Assembly (NCBI RefSeq): GCF_036881715.1
Contig: NZ_JBAKBF010000003.1
Coordinates: forward strand, 310,001-374,000
Reading direction: 5' to 3'
Length of the DNA stretch: 64,000 bases
DNA from: Pannonibacter anstelovis
GTDB lineage: Bacteria; Pseudomonadota; Alphaproteobacteria; Rhizobiales; Stappiaceae
The translations under genes and the position numbers were made by a program. How positions within the stretch are numbered: position 1 is the stretch's first letter; each line of letters opens with the position of its first letter. Of this stretch, positions 1 through 8,759 are shown piece after piece. The notes under the pieces are model-generated. The model ran no database searches and was not told the origin of the DNA. It saw only the letters and a program-made list of their open reading frames with translations.

Positions 1-525
1 CAGGACGTGGATGTGTTCGCCCAGGCGATCCGCGCCATCGGCGAGCCAATCCACGGCCATGATGCCTCGGAAATCTCCATGGCACGGCTCCTCACCCAGC
101 TGTTCGAGGTGACGGAACTGTTCCAGATGCACACCCAGCCGCAGCTGATCATGCTGCAAAAGACCATGGTGGTGGTGGAGGGCGTTGCCCGGACACTGAA
201 CCCGCGCCTCGACATGTGGCGCACGGCCGAGCCCGTGGTGGGTGCCTGGATCGCCCAGCATCTGGGGCCTGCTGGACGTCTGCGCGATGCCGGGGCTGCG
301 GTAAACGCTCTTGGCCGTATCGCCAGCGACCTGCCCATTTTCGCCGACCGGGTGGGACGCATGTCGGAAGAGCTGGAAAAGATGGCCCACGAAGGCCTGC
401 GCTTTGATGCCGCGACGGCTGAAGCCATCGGCCGCTCCGAAGCCCGCCACAACCGGTCGGGCCGGGTCGCTCTCTGGATCATCGCTGTTTCGCTTGCAGC
501 AATAGCTGCCAAGGCCTGGTTCTGA
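1..525 (+). CDS. ubiB: UbiB-family ubiquinone biosynthesis protein, C-terminal part (truncated by window edge)
   Basis: The frame is open from base 1, so this is the last ~174 residues of a gene that starts upstream of the window. The segment TQPQLIMLQKTMVVVEG followed by the ARTLNPRLDMW region is typical of the C-terminal part of UbiB/ABC1 atypical kinases, which support aerobic ubiquinone synthesis at the inner membrane. The last ~22 residues (ALWIIAVSLAAIAAKAWF) form a membrane helix, as UbiB normally has. The kinase-like catalytic domain lies outside the window. It converges with polA, and a perfect hairpin follows 10 bases after the stop. Family assignment is confident; completeness cannot be judged. 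Confidence 0.9.
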   Translation, partial: QDVDVFAQAIRAIGEPIHGHDASEISMARLLTQLFEVTELFQMHTQPQLIMLQKTMVVVEGVARTLNPRLDMWRTAEPVVGAWIAQHLGPAGRLRDAGAAVNALGRIASDLPIFADRVGRMSEELEKMAHEGLRFDAATAEAIGRSEARHNRSGRVALWIIAVSLAAIAAKAWF

Positions 526-535
526 AGCCAGGCCA

Positions 536-564
536 AATCCCGATGAGCCTGCCTCATCGGGATT
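536..564. terminator. 12-bp perfect hairpin between convergent ubiB and polA
   Basis: Arms 536-547 (AATCCCGATGAG) and 553-564 pair perfectly around a 5-base loop. It lies between the stops of two convergent genes, so it may act as a bidirectional terminator, although no good T-tract follows. It is also the hairpin half of dispersed repeat copy A. Confidence 0.6.
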
Positions 565-626
565 CTATCAAGCCCGTGCAGCGCCTGAGCAATTTCAAGG
601 CGTGATGCGTCAGCATCGAAAGCCTT
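536..626 (+). repeat. Dispersed hairpin-plus-tail intergenic repeat, copy A
   Basis: One of three related elements in the window (others 24928-25032 and 45767-45868). It consists of a hairpin with inner stem GATGAG/CTCATC, then a conserved tail containing AAGCCCGTGC, GCGCCTGAGC, TTTCAAGGCGTGATGCG and TCAGCATC. The tail itself can fold: GATGC and GCATC pair around GTCA. Copy A lacks the TTGGTATTA end seen in the other two copies. It sits wholly in the gap between the convergent genes ubiB and polA. Confidence 0.8.
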
Positions 627-627
627 T

Positions 628-3618
628 TCAGTGCGCCTCGTCCCAGTTGTCTGCGGCGCGGGCATCGACCTGCAACGGCACGGAGAGCTGCAGCAGCGGC
701 TCGCAGGCGCCTTCCATCACCCGGCGGATCACCGGGATGGCGGCTTCGACTTCTGCCTCTTCCGCCTCGAAGATCAGTTCGTCATGCACCTGCAGCAGCA
801 TGCGGATCTTGAGGCCTGCATCCACCAGCGCATCTTCCATCCGCAGCATCGCACGGCGGATGATGTCGGCGGCTGACCCCTGAATGGGCGCGTTGATTGC
901 GGCACGTTCGAAGAAGGCACGCATCGAGGGGTTGGACGTGTTCACATCCGGATAATGCGCCTTGCGGCCGAAGAGGGTGGTGACAAAGCCCTTTTCGTGC
1001 ACTTCCTTCTTCACCGCTTCCATGTAGTCGCGGATGCCGGGGAAGCGCTGGAAATACATCTTGATGTAGTCGCCCGCCTCCCCGCGTGAAATGCCAAGCT
1101 GGGCGGCAAGGCCGAAGGCCGAAATCCCATAGATGATGCCGAAGTTGATCGCCTTGGCGCGGCGGCGGACCATCGGGTCCATATCCTTTACCGGCACGCC
1201 GAACATCTCGCTCGCTGTCATGGCGTGGATGTCGAGCCCGTCTGCAAAGGCCTTCTTCAGCTGCGGAATGTCGGCGATATGGGCCAGCACGCGCAGTTCG
1301 ATCTGGCTGTAGTCGGCGGAAATCAGCTTGTTGCCCTTTTCCGCCACGAAGGCCTTGCGGATCTTGCGGCCCGCTTCCGTGCGCACCGGAATGTTCTGCA
1401 GGTTCGGTTCGGATGAGGACAGGCGCCCCGTCGTGGTCGAGGCCAGCGAATAGGACGTGTGAACCCGCTTCGTCTCCGGATTGATGAAGCCGGGCAGGGC
1501 ATCCGAATAGGTGGACTTCAGCTTGGCAAGCTGGCGCCATTCGACGATCTTTACTGGCAGCTCGTGGCCTTCGGCGGCCAGATCATCCAGCACCGAAACC
1601 GAGGTGGACCAGGCGCCGGTCTTGGTCTTCTTGCCGCCGGGCAGGCCCATCTTGCCGAACAGGATGTCGCCCAGCTGCTTGGGCGAGCCGATGTTGAAGG
1701 CCTCCCCGGCAAGGGCGTAGATCTCCGACTCCACGGCGGCCATGCCCTGCGCAAATTCGCCGGAAAGGCGCGACAGCATCTGCCGGTCAATGGAAATGCC
1801 GCGCCGCTCCATCCGCGCCAGCACCGGCACCATGGGCCGCTCCAGCGTTTCATAGACAGTGGCCATGGCTTCCGCCGCAAGGCGTGGCTTGAGCACCAGC
1901 CACAGGCGCAGCGTCACATCCGCATCCTCGGCGGCATAGGCCGAAGCGCGGGAAATCTCCACCTTGTCGAAGGTCACCATCGACTTGCCGGACCCGGCGA
2001 CGTCCTTGAAGGGAATGGGCGTATGGCCAAGCCAGCGCTCGGACAGCTCGTCCATGCCATTGCCGCCCTTGCCCGCATCCAGCGTGTAGGACAGCAGCAT
2101 GGTGTCATCATGCGGGCCAACCTCGATGCCGTGGCGGGCCATCACCTGCCAGTCATACTTGAGGTTCTGCGCGATCTTGAGGACGCCGGGGTCTTCCAGC
2201 ATGGGCTTGAGCACATCAAGCGCGGCCCGCAGCGGAATCTGGCCGGGCACGAGACCGCCGCCGCCCAGAAGATCGCCTTCCCCATCCACATGGCCCAGCG
2301 GCACATAGCAGGCCCGGCCCGGGCGGGTCGCCAGCGACACGCCCACGAGTTCGGCCTGCATGGCGTCGAGCGATGTGGTTTCCGTGTCGAAGGCGACGAT
2401 GCCGGTTTCCATAGCCTCGGCCACCCAGACCTTGAGGCGCTCGATATCCATTACCGTTTCATAGGTGGAATGATCGACCGGGATACGGCGGATTTCCTCC
2501 GCACGGGCAGCGGCGAGGTGCTGCGGGGTCATCATACCTTCGGGAGCAGGTGCACTGCCCGGAGCAGCCGGGGCTGTGGAACCGGGCGCGGCTGGCGTGG
2601 AAGAGCCGGCGTCAGGCCCGCGCTCCATCATGCGGCCCTTGGCATCAGGCGCATGCCAGCCGGGGATGGTCAGCTCCGCGGGGTCGATGTTGCCCGCCTC
2701 AGCGCCGGTTGCTTCGGCAATGCGCCGTGTCAGCGTGGTGAATTCCATTGCCTTGAGGAAGCCGACCGCCTGCGGGCCATTGACCGCCTCCACGGCAAAA
2801 TGGGTGACCGGAGTTTCCACCGGCACGTCGCATTTCAGCGTCACGAGCTGCTTGGAAATGCGGGCCTGTTCAGCAAACTCGATCAGGTTTTCGCGGCGCT
2901 TGGGCTGCTTGATGCTGGCGGCATTGGCCAGCAGGGTTTCAAGGTCGCCATATTCGAGAATCAGCTGCGCTGCCGTCTTCAGGCCGATGCCGGGCACGCC
3001 GGGCACGTTGTCGACGCTGTCACCGGCGAGCGACTGCACCTCGATCACCTTGTCCGGGCCGACGCCGAATTTCTCGAAAACCTCCGGCTCGCCGATGATC
3101 TTGTTCTTCATCGTGTCGATCATGCCGATGCGCGGGCCGATCAGCTGCATCAGATCCTTGTCGCCCGAGACGATGGTCACGCGCGCGCCCATGGCGGCGG
3201 CCTGCGTGGCATAGGTGGCGATCAGGTCATCCGCCTCGAAGCCCTCCTGCTCGATGCAGGGCACGTTGAAGGCGCGGGTCGCCTGACGGATCAGGCCGAA
3301 CTGCGGGATCAGATCCTCCGGCGGCTCCGGGCGCTGAGCCTTGTAGGCAGGGTAGATGTCATTGCGGAAAGTCTTGGAGGAATGGTCGAAGATGACGGCG
3401 AAATGCGTCGGCTCGTCGCCCTTCTCCGGGGTCAGGCCCTCGGTCAGCAGCTTCCACAGCATGTTGCAGAAGCCGGAGACGGCGCCGACCGGCAGGCCAT
3501 CGCTCTTGCGCGTCAGCGGCGGCAGAGCGTGATAGGCACGGAAAATGAAGGTGGAACCATCGACCAGGATCAGGTGGTCATTGGCGGTGAGGGCGGGGAG
3601 TGAAGCATCGTTCGACAT
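628..3618 (-). CDS. polA: DNA polymerase I
   Basis: Full-length PolA of about 996 residues for repair synthesis and Okazaki primer removal. In order: an N-terminal 5'-3' exonuclease (LVDGSTFIFRAYHALP, GFEADDLIATYA, SGDKDLMQLI, VPGVPGIGLKTAAQLI), a linker rich in Ala/Pro/Gly, a 3'-5' proofreading domain near residues 400-580 (FDTETTSLDAM, YAAEDADVTLRLW), and the polymerase domain with motif A (DYSQIELRVLAHIA), motif B (RRRAKAINFGIIYG) and motif C (VHDEL). The proofreading acidic residues appear intact, unlike in many PolA proteins that have lost them. The ATG giving MSNDASLPA was chosen; an in-frame ATG four codons upstream (3630) is the alternative. Convergent with ubiB. Confidence 0.97.
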   Translation of the reverse strand: MSNDASLPALTANDHLILVDGSTFIFRAYHALPPLTRKSDGLPVGAVSGFCNMLWKLLTEGLTPEKGDEPTHFAVIFDHSSKTFRNDIYPAYKAQRPEPPEDLIPQFGLIRQATRAFNVPCIEQEGFEADDLIATYATQAAAMGARVTIVSGDKDLMQLIGPRIGMIDTMKNKIIGEPEVFEKFGVGPDKVIEVQSLAGDSVDNVPGVPGIGLKTAAQLILEYGDLETLLANAASIKQPKRRENLIEFAEQARISKQLVTLKCDVPVETPVTHFAVEAVNGPQAVGFLKAMEFTTLTRRIAEATGAEAGNIDPAELTIPGWHAPDAKGRMMERGPDAGSSTPAAPGSTAPAAPGSAPAPEGMMTPQHLAAARAEEIRRIPVDHSTYETVMDIERLKVWVAEAMETGIVAFDTETTSLDAMQAELVGVSLATRPGRACYVPLGHVDGEGDLLGGGGLVPGQIPLRAALDVLKPMLEDPGVLKIAQNLKYDWQVMARHGIEVGPHDDTMLLSYTLDAGKGGNGMDELSERWLGHTPIPFKDVAGSGKSMVTFDKVEISRASAYAAEDADVTLRLWLVLKPRLAAEAMATVYETLERPMVPVLARMERRGISIDRQMLSRLSGEFAQGMAAVESEIYALAGEAFNIGSPKQLGDILFGKMGLPGGKKTKTGAWSTSVSVLDDLAAEGHELPVKIVEWRQLAKLKSTYSDALPGFINPETKRVHTSYSLASTTTGRLSSSEPNLQNIPVRTEAGRKIRKAFVAEKGNKLISADYSQIELRVLAHIADIPQLKKAFADGLDIHAMTASEMFGVPVKDMDPMVRRRAKAINFGIIYGISAFGLAAQLGISRGEAGDYIKMYFQRFPGIRDYMEAVKKEVHEKGFVTTLFGRKAHYPDVNTSNPSMRAFFERAAINAPIQGSAADIIRRAMLRMEDALVDAGLKIRMLLQVHDELIFEAEEAEVEAAIPVIRRVMEGACEPLLQLSVPLQVDARAADNWDEAH

Positions 3619-3705
3619 GGCGCGGATCATGCCGGGGAACGGGTGCGGATGAAAGGCCTAATAGCGGCTTTGCCCAATCAGCTTCTGCCCGTTGGCTTCT
3701 TCTTC

Positions 3706-4701
3706 TCAGGCAATCCGCGCCCAGCCGGGCCGCTCGATCAGGAAGGTGAACCAGCCGGTGCGGCGGATGAACCACAGGAGCAGCAGCGGCGAGAAGCTGG
3801 CCACAAGCGTCACCATCAGGGAAACCGTGCCAATATCCAGCACGCCTGCCTTCAGCAGCAGCACGCGCGACACCGCCATAGGGAAGAAGAAGGCGAGATA
3901 GATGACGATGGAATTCTGGCCAATGAAGCGCAGCGGATCGAGAAAGGAAAGCTGCGCCAGCAGGCTGGAAACGAGCACGATGGCCACCGCTCCGGCAAAG
4001 CCAAGCGCCAGCGAAACGCCCGGCAGTTCGCTGTAGCCGGCAAAGACGGCAAGACCGTTGACCAGCGCCCACAGCCCAAGCCCGGCGAATGCTGCGGCCC
4101 GGTGGGCCGCTGCCCAGTCCGCCAGCGCAAACAAGCGGCTGGCAAATACATAGCCAGCAAAGAAATAGACGAACCGCTCGGCGAAATAATCGGCGATGTA
4201 GATTCCGGTTTCGATAGGCAGGATCTGCAGGAGGGCAGCAACCGCCAGCGTCAGCGGCCATGGCACCTTCAGGTCATGCAGAACTTTCGTCACGACGAAA
4301 AAGACGGCCAGCAGATAGATGAACCAGAGCGTGCCGAAGGGCTGGACGAAGGAGATCAGATATTCCTGCAACACGCCCCACCAGCCAAGGCCAGCGGCAA
4401 AGGACGGGGCCTTGAGCGCGAACTGGATCGTCAGCCAAAGGACATAAAAATAGGCGAAGTGCAGCACCTTGCGGTCGGCATAAAGCCGCCAGGGCCGCGC
4501 CAGCACAAGAGCGGTGAAAAGCCCCGAGATCATGAAGAAGTCCGGCATTCGGAAGGGTGCGGCGAATTGCACCACCGGGTGCATCCAGCCCGCCTCACCG
4601 GCCGCTTCTTCCACGCCCAGCACCGAATGCATCATCACCACGAAGATGATGCAGACGGCCTTGGCGTGATCCACCCAGCCGATTCGCCCCGCGTCCCCCA
4701 T
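3706..4701 (-). CDS. Acyltransferase family 3 integral membrane protein
   Basis: A 331-residue, strongly hydrophobic protein with about ten predicted membrane helices. The N-terminal WVDHAKAVCIIFVVMMHSVLG, with its conserved His, and the following MPDFFMISGLF match the acyltransferase-3 (OafA/NodX/OpgC-like) fold. These enzymes move acyl or succinyl groups onto sugars or lipids at the inner membrane. No substrate can be inferred: the neighbours polA and fxsA are unrelated and there is no sugar or polysaccharide cluster nearby. Length is normal for the membrane domain alone, without an SGNH extension. The upstream gap 4702-4884 shows no clear signal. Confidence 0.8.
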   Translation of the reverse strand: MGDAGRIGWVDHAKAVCIIFVVMMHSVLGVEEAAGEAGWMHPVVQFAAPFRMPDFFMISGLFTALVLARPWRLYADRKVLHFAYFYVLWLTIQFALKAPSFAAGLGWWGVLQEYLISFVQPFGTLWFIYLLAVFFVVTKVLHDLKVPWPLTLAVAALLQILPIETGIYIADYFAERFVYFFAGYVFASRLFALADWAAAHRAAAFAGLGLWALVNGLAVFAGYSELPGVSLALGFAGAVAIVLVSSLLAQLSFLDPLRFIGQNSIVIYLAFFFPMAVSRVLLLKAGVLDIGTVSLMVTLVASFSPLLLLWFIRRTGWFTFLIERPGWARIA

Positions 4702-4884
4702 TCCGCTCCCCTAATTCCGCGTCCTCCTGCGAGGCTTCTTCGATCCGCGCTCTCCGCAGCGGCGCTTCCTCAAGGCGGACAGACCTGCCGCAGCCTCATT
4801 ACAGCGCAAAACGCCGCGGTTGTTCGAAGTTCTATCCGGCAAAACGGCGGCTTTCGGCAGTCACTTCTGTGTGAGGGGCGGATG

Positions 4885-5370
4885 TCAGTTTCCGTCTTGC
4901 CAGGGGCTGATGCGCGGATTGCTACCGTCATCAGGCTTGTGACGGGTGCTGGTCCATTCGGCGCCGTCCAGATCCACCACCGGCTCGCCCTGCTTGCGGC
5001 GGCGGTTGACCACGACGACAGAAGCACGGCGGGAGAAGAAGCGTGCCAGCGCGATGCGCAGCGGCGGGATGAACAGCAGCAGGCCGATCGTATCGGTCAG
5101 GAATCCAGGCAGCAGCAGGAATAGGCTCGCCAGCACCATCATCGCGCCCTGCATCAGGTCGTCGCCGGGCACGCGCCCGGCGTCCAGTTCGGACTGCATG
5201 CGTTTGACGAGCGACACCCCCTGCTGGCGCAGCAGCACCGTTCCGGCGACGGCGGTGAACACCGTCAGCAGGATTGTCGGCAGCACGCCAATGGCTTCAC
5301 CCACCATGATGAAGACGGCGATTTCGGAAAGCGGCAGCAGGATCAGGCCGCCCAGGATCAGCAGAGGCAA
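4885..5370 (-). CDS. fxsA: FxsA family membrane protein
   Basis: Small membrane protein of the FxsA family (phage F exclusion suppressor; role in normal cells unclear). The core LPLLILGGLILLPLSEIAVF, then LLTVFTAVAGTVLLRQQGVS and LLLLPGFLTDTIGLLLF, give the usual hydrophobic helices, followed by a charged cytoplasmic tail. No ATG occurs near the conserved start, so the TTG at 5370 (giving MPLLILGG) was chosen by family alignment from memory; the open frame runs on to an ATG at 5544, but that extension looks non-coding. No good ribosome site is visible. Divergent from the Tim44 gene across 5371-5646. Confidence 0.75.
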   Translation of the reverse strand: MPLLILGGLILLPLSEIAVFIMVGEAIGVLPTILLTVFTAVAGTVLLRQQGVSLVKRMQSELDAGRVPGDDLMQGAMMVLASLFLLLPGFLTDTIGLLLFIPPLRIALARFFSRRASVVVVNRRRKQGEPVVDLDGAEWTSTRHKPDDGSNPRISPWQDGN

Positions 5371-5646
5371 GGATTCAAACCCGTTGACAGTTATATAACC
5401 GGTACAAGATAGGGTCTGGTTGAATGAAATGCGAGGGATCTGCGCATTTTTGCCACTCTTCCGCCAGGGCAAGGCAGTTATGTCCCCAATCTGGACGGTC
5501 CGGATGGACAAGACACTTGCCCCGCGCACTGGATGCTGGTTCAACAGAACCTACATATGGGATCAAATGATTGTCCCGCAGCCCTTTCCGCCGGTCAGAC
5601 TGATCAAGAAAGGCTGCGGATCGCGGAGAAAGCCCGGTAGCACCAA
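5371..5646. other. Divergent intergenic region fxsA / Tim44
   Basis: 276 bases between two divergent genes, presumably holding both promoters. A TTGACA near 5385 and AT-rich TATATAAC beside it stand out, but the spacing does not give a convincing promoter in either direction. In related genomes, as I recall, secB lies upstream of fxsA; nothing like secB is present here or elsewhere in the window. Confidence 0.4.
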
Positions 5647-6375
5647 ATGAACGATATTTTTGACGTCACGAACATCATTCTTCTGGGGCTGGCGGTCTTC
5701 ATCTTCTTCAAGCTCCGCTCCGTCCTGGGCCGCCGCACGGGCAACGAGCGCCCGCCTTATGATCCTTATTCCAAGCCCGCACCGGACAAGAACGGTCAGG
5801 CGCGCGCTGAAAGCCCGCGCGACAACGTGGTGCCGCTGCCCGGTTCACAGCAGCAGCGCCAGGAGCCGGAAGAGCAGGCAAACCCTGATCAGCTGGCCGA
5901 CAAGGTGGCACCGGCGGGGTCCGCGCTGAACCAGGCGCTCCGGCAGGTTCTGTCAGCAGACCGCAGCTTTGATCCGGAGCAGTTCCTCCAGGGTGCCAAG
6001 GCTGCTTACGAGATGATTGTCACGGCCTTCGCCGAAGGTGACCGCAAGACGCTGAAGCCCTTGCTGTCCCGCGAAGTATTCGACGGCTTCAACAGCGCCA
6101 TCTCCGACCGGGAAGGTCGCGGGGAAACGATCGAATCCACCTTTGTCGGCATCGACAAGGCAGAGATTGTGGAAGCCGGGATGAAGGGCAGCATTGCCCA
6201 GGTCACGGTGCGCCTGCAGAGCGAGCTGATTTCTGCCACCCGCGACAAGGATGGCCATGTGATTGATGGCGATCCCAACCGGGTCACGGAAGTGGTGGAC
6301 ATCTGGACTTTCGCACGCGATACCACCACACGCGATCCGAACTGGAAGCTGGTGGCAACCGAATCGGCAGGATGA
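5647..6375 (+). CDS. Tim44/TimA-domain inner-membrane protein
   Basis: A 242-residue protein with an N-terminal membrane anchor (IILLGLAVFIFFKLRSVLG), a low-complexity Pro/Gln/Asn-rich linker (about residues 30-85) and a C-terminal Tim44-like domain (about 100-240, with FLQGAKAAYEMIVTAFAEGD, RDTTTRDPNWKLVATE). Alphaproteobacterial Tim44-like proteins (TimA) are the relatives of the mitochondrial import motor subunit; their bacterial role is not settled. It is the first gene of an operon: its stop overlaps the mltA start by four bases (ATGA). Start and length fit the family. Confidence 0.9.
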   Translation: MNDIFDVTNIILLGLAVFIFFKLRSVLGRRTGNERPPYDPYSKPAPDKNGQARAESPRDNVVPLPGSQQQRQEPEEQANPDQLADKVAPAGSALNQALRQVLSADRSFDPEQFLQGAKAAYEMIVTAFAEGDRKTLKPLLSREVFDGFNSAISDREGRGETIESTFVGIDKAEIVEAGMKGSIAQVTVRLQSELISATRDKDGHVIDGDPNRVTEVVDIWTFARDTTTRDPNWKLVATESAG

Positions 6376-7604
6376 CGGTGCCGTCAGCACAGGCATTGCG
6401 ATGGGCCGCAGCCCCTGCTGCGGCCTTTCTGCGTTTTCGGCGGCATGCGCTGCGGAGCCTTGCCGCAGCATTTTGCCTATGGGGAATTGGCGGGGCCGGA
6501 GCCATGACATTCGAAACGGAGCTGCCGCTGAAGCCTGCAGAGTTTTCCAGCCTGAAAGGCTGGGCGCAGGATGATCATCTGGCCGCCCTCAACGCGTTCC
6601 TTCGGTTCTGTTCCGGTGATGCGCCAGGATTTGGCGGCCATGCCGCCCTGCAGCGTGCTCTCAAGGCCACGTGCCGGAAGGCACAGGACGGCCGGCCGGC
6701 AAAGGATGCTGCCGCCCGCGCCTTCTTCGAACAGGAGTTCCAACCTTACCGTGTTGATGCCGAAGGCTTCGTGACCGCCTATTTCGAGCCGGAGGTGCGC
6801 GGTTCTCGCCAGCCCTCGGCTGCCTATCCCGCCCCGCTGTACCGGGCACCGGACGGCCTGACCACCCTGAAGCCGGGTGAGGCACCGAAGAAGCTGGCGG
6901 GCCTGACCCATGCGCTGAAAACGCCAAGGGGATTCAGTGAAATGCCGGACCGCGGTGCCATCATGGATGGCGCGCTGAAGGGCAGGGGGCTGGAGCTCGT
7001 CTGGCTGGCCGACCCGATTGATGCCTATTTCGTCCATGTGCAAGGTTCCACCCGGATCCGTCTTGAGGACGGATCGGTGATGCGGGCCGGCTATGCCGGC
7101 AAGACCGGCCATCCCTATACCGCCATCGGCAAGGTGCTGGTGGAGGCAGGTGAAGGCACGCCGGAAGACTTCACCATGCAGGGTCTGCGCGCCTGGCTGA
7201 AGGCCAATCCAGAGCGGATGGACGAACTCTTCCGCCGCAACCGCTCCTTCATCTTCTTCCGGGAGGTGACGGAGGTTCCGCCGGACCTTGGCCCGATCGG
7301 CGCCGCCACCCTGCCGCTGGTGCCGGGCCGGAGCCTTGCCGTTGATCCGCGCTTTCACAGCTATGGCCTGCCGGTCTTCGTCGGAGCGGACCTGTCCGGC
7401 GCTGGTCTGGCGCAGCCGCAGTGGCAGCGGTTGATGATCGCCGATGACACGGGCTCGGCCATTCGCGGGGCCGCACGCGGCGACATTTTCATGGGCTCTG
7501 GTGATGCAGCGGGCGCCGCAGCAGGCGCGGTGCGCCACAAGGCCACTTTCACAATTCTGCTGCCGCGTGTCCTTACGCCGAAAACGCGGGGGGAAGGCAC
7601 ATGA
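6372..7604 (+). CDS. mltA: Membrane-bound lytic murein transglycosylase A
   Basis: 410 residues. An N-terminal signal-like segment (LRSLAAAFCLWGIGGAGAMT, about residues 28-46) is followed by the MltA barrel domain (FVTAYFEPEVRGSRQP, PIDAYFVHVQGSTRIRLEDG, AGYAGKTGHPYTAIG) and a C-terminal 3D domain (LPVFVGADL, MIADDTGSAIRGAARGDIFMG). The Asp in ADDTGSAI is in the position of the catalytic acid. The enzyme cleaves peptidoglycan to 1,6-anhydromuropeptides in the periplasm. No clear lipobox Cys is seen, so it may be soluble or signal-anchored. It overlaps both neighbours by four bases, implying translational coupling with Tim44 and Smr. Confidence 0.95.
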   Translation: MTVPSAQALRWAAAPAAAFLRFRRHALRSLAAAFCLWGIGGAGAMTFETELPLKPAEFSSLKGWAQDDHLAALNAFLRFCSGDAPGFGGHAALQRALKATCRKAQDGRPAKDAAARAFFEQEFQPYRVDAEGFVTAYFEPEVRGSRQPSAAYPAPLYRAPDGLTTLKPGEAPKKLAGLTHALKTPRGFSEMPDRGAIMDGALKGRGLELVWLADPIDAYFVHVQGSTRIRLEDGSVMRAGYAGKTGHPYTAIGKVLVEAGEGTPEDFTMQGLRAWLKANPERMDELFRRNRSFIFFREVTEVPPDLGPIGAATLPLVPGRSLAVDPRFHSYGLPVFVGADLSGAGLAQPQWQRLMIADDTGSAIRGAARGDIFMGSGDAAGAAAGAVRHKATFTILLPRVLTPKTRGEGT

Positions 7605-8221
7605 GCGGACGGCGGGGGCGCAAGAGTCTTTCCACGGAAGACAAGCAGATATGGTCGAAGGTCGCGGCAACGCTGACCCCATTGAAGACTACGCGCCCGC
7701 TGGAACCGGACCCGGATCTGGAGCATGAACTGAGCCTTGCCGAGGAAATGGCACGTGCCGGTATCGCCATGACAGACGCAGGACAGGGAGCTGGTACGGC
7801 GGAGACGGCCATTCGCACCCCCGCCCGGCCCAAGGGTCCGCCGCCGCTGGCACCGCTGGAACGGCGGGTGCGGCAGAAGATCGTGCGCGGCATGCGCAGC
7901 TTTGATGCTCGCATCGACCTGCACGGAATGACCCAGCATGAAGCGCATGACCAATTGCGCGGATTCCTGCATGTGGCCTATCAGCGCGGCCACGTGATTG
8001 TGCTCGTCATCACCGGAAAGGGCGGTCGCGGCATGAATGGAAGCAGCTCAGCCGGACATGGCACGCCCTATATGGACGAGCGCGGCATTCTGCGGCGTGT
8101 GGTGCCGCAATGGCTTGCCATGGCGGATCTGCGGCATATCGTTCTTGGGTTTGAGGAAGCGCACCTGACCCACGGCGGGTCCGGCGCGCTCTATGTGCGC
8201 CTGCGCAAGCGCAAGGCGTAA
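7601..8221 (+). CDS. Smr-domain protein
   Basis: 206 residues: a basic N-terminus (RRGRKSLSTEDKQIW), a Pro/Ala-rich linker and a C-terminal Smr domain with the diagnostic RIDLHGMTQHEAHDQL and VLVITGKGGRG motifs. Smr domains are nucleases or nucleic-acid binding modules, also found at the end of MutS2; stand-alone forms are found in alphaproteobacteria directly after mltA. The specific role is unknown. It is coupled to mltA by an ATGA overlap and is followed 37 bases later by an XRE regulator on the same strand. Confidence 0.92.
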   Translation: MSGRRGRKSLSTEDKQIWSKVAATLTPLKTTRPLEPDPDLEHELSLAEEMARAGIAMTDAGQGAGTAETAIRTPARPKGPPPLAPLERRVRQKIVRGMRSFDARIDLHGMTQHEAHDQLRGFLHVAYQRGHVIVLVITGKGGRGMNGSSSAGHGTPYMDERGILRRVVPQWLAMADLRHIVLGFEEAHLTHGGSGALYVRLRKRKA

Positions 8222-8258
8222 CGGCAAGGGCAGGGCGAAAGACAGGGGCAGGAAGGGC

Positions 8259-8630
8259 ATGACACCGCTGGGAGCCAAGATCAGGGAAATGAGGGCCAAG
8301 CGCGGCATCTCGCTGAAGGAGATGGCGTCAGGCCTAGCCGTCTCGAGCGCCTATCTGTCAGCGCTGGAGCATGGCAAACGCGGCAAGCCGACCTGGTTTC
8401 TGGTTCAACGAATCATAACGTTTTTCAATGTCATCTGGGACGAGGCGGAGGAAATCCAGCGTCTGGCCGAGATTTCCGATCCAAAGGTGACCATCGACAC
8501 TTCGGGGCTGGACCCGAAGGCAACGGAGTTCACCAATCTGCTGGCGCGCAAGATCGAAGGTCTGTCACCGGACTCGCTTGATCATCTGCTGCATCAGCTG
8601 AGGGTCGTTGCCGCCAGGGATGGCGTTTGA
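8259..8630 (+). CDS. XRE-family helix-turn-helix regulator
   Basis: 123 residues. The N-terminal half is a Cro/CI-type helix-turn-helix (LGAKIREMRAKRGISLKEMA, SSAYLSALEHGKRGKPTW); the rest is a short helical tail (LAEISDPKVTIDTSG, LSPDSLDHLLHQLR), probably for dimerisation. The ATG at 8259 was chosen because GGAAGGG lies just upstream; the longer open frame runs back into the Smr gene. As last gene of the Tim44-mltA-smr unit it may regulate that operon, but no operator was identified. Targets are unknown. Confidence 0.88.
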   Translation: MTPLGAKIREMRAKRGISLKEMASGLAVSSAYLSALEHGKRGKPTWFLVQRIITFFNVIWDEAEEIQRLAEISDPKVTIDTSGLDPKATEFTNLLARKIEGLSPDSLDHLLHQLRVVAARDGV

Positions 8631-8759
8631 CGGAAGGGGCTTGTGCCCAAAGTCAGGCCTTGCACAGTTTAGAGGCTTTGAGGGCGCGCGGCAGCGATAT
8701 AGGGTCCGGCGCGCCGGAGCACTGTCCTGACGGGGCAGGCCCAGACAGGACGAGCAGAC

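Noticed and set aside
1459..3603. 714-codon plus-strand open frame opposite polA
   Set aside because: Shadow of polA caused by high GC; its translation has no recognisable motifs and low-complexity His/Arg/Gly composition.
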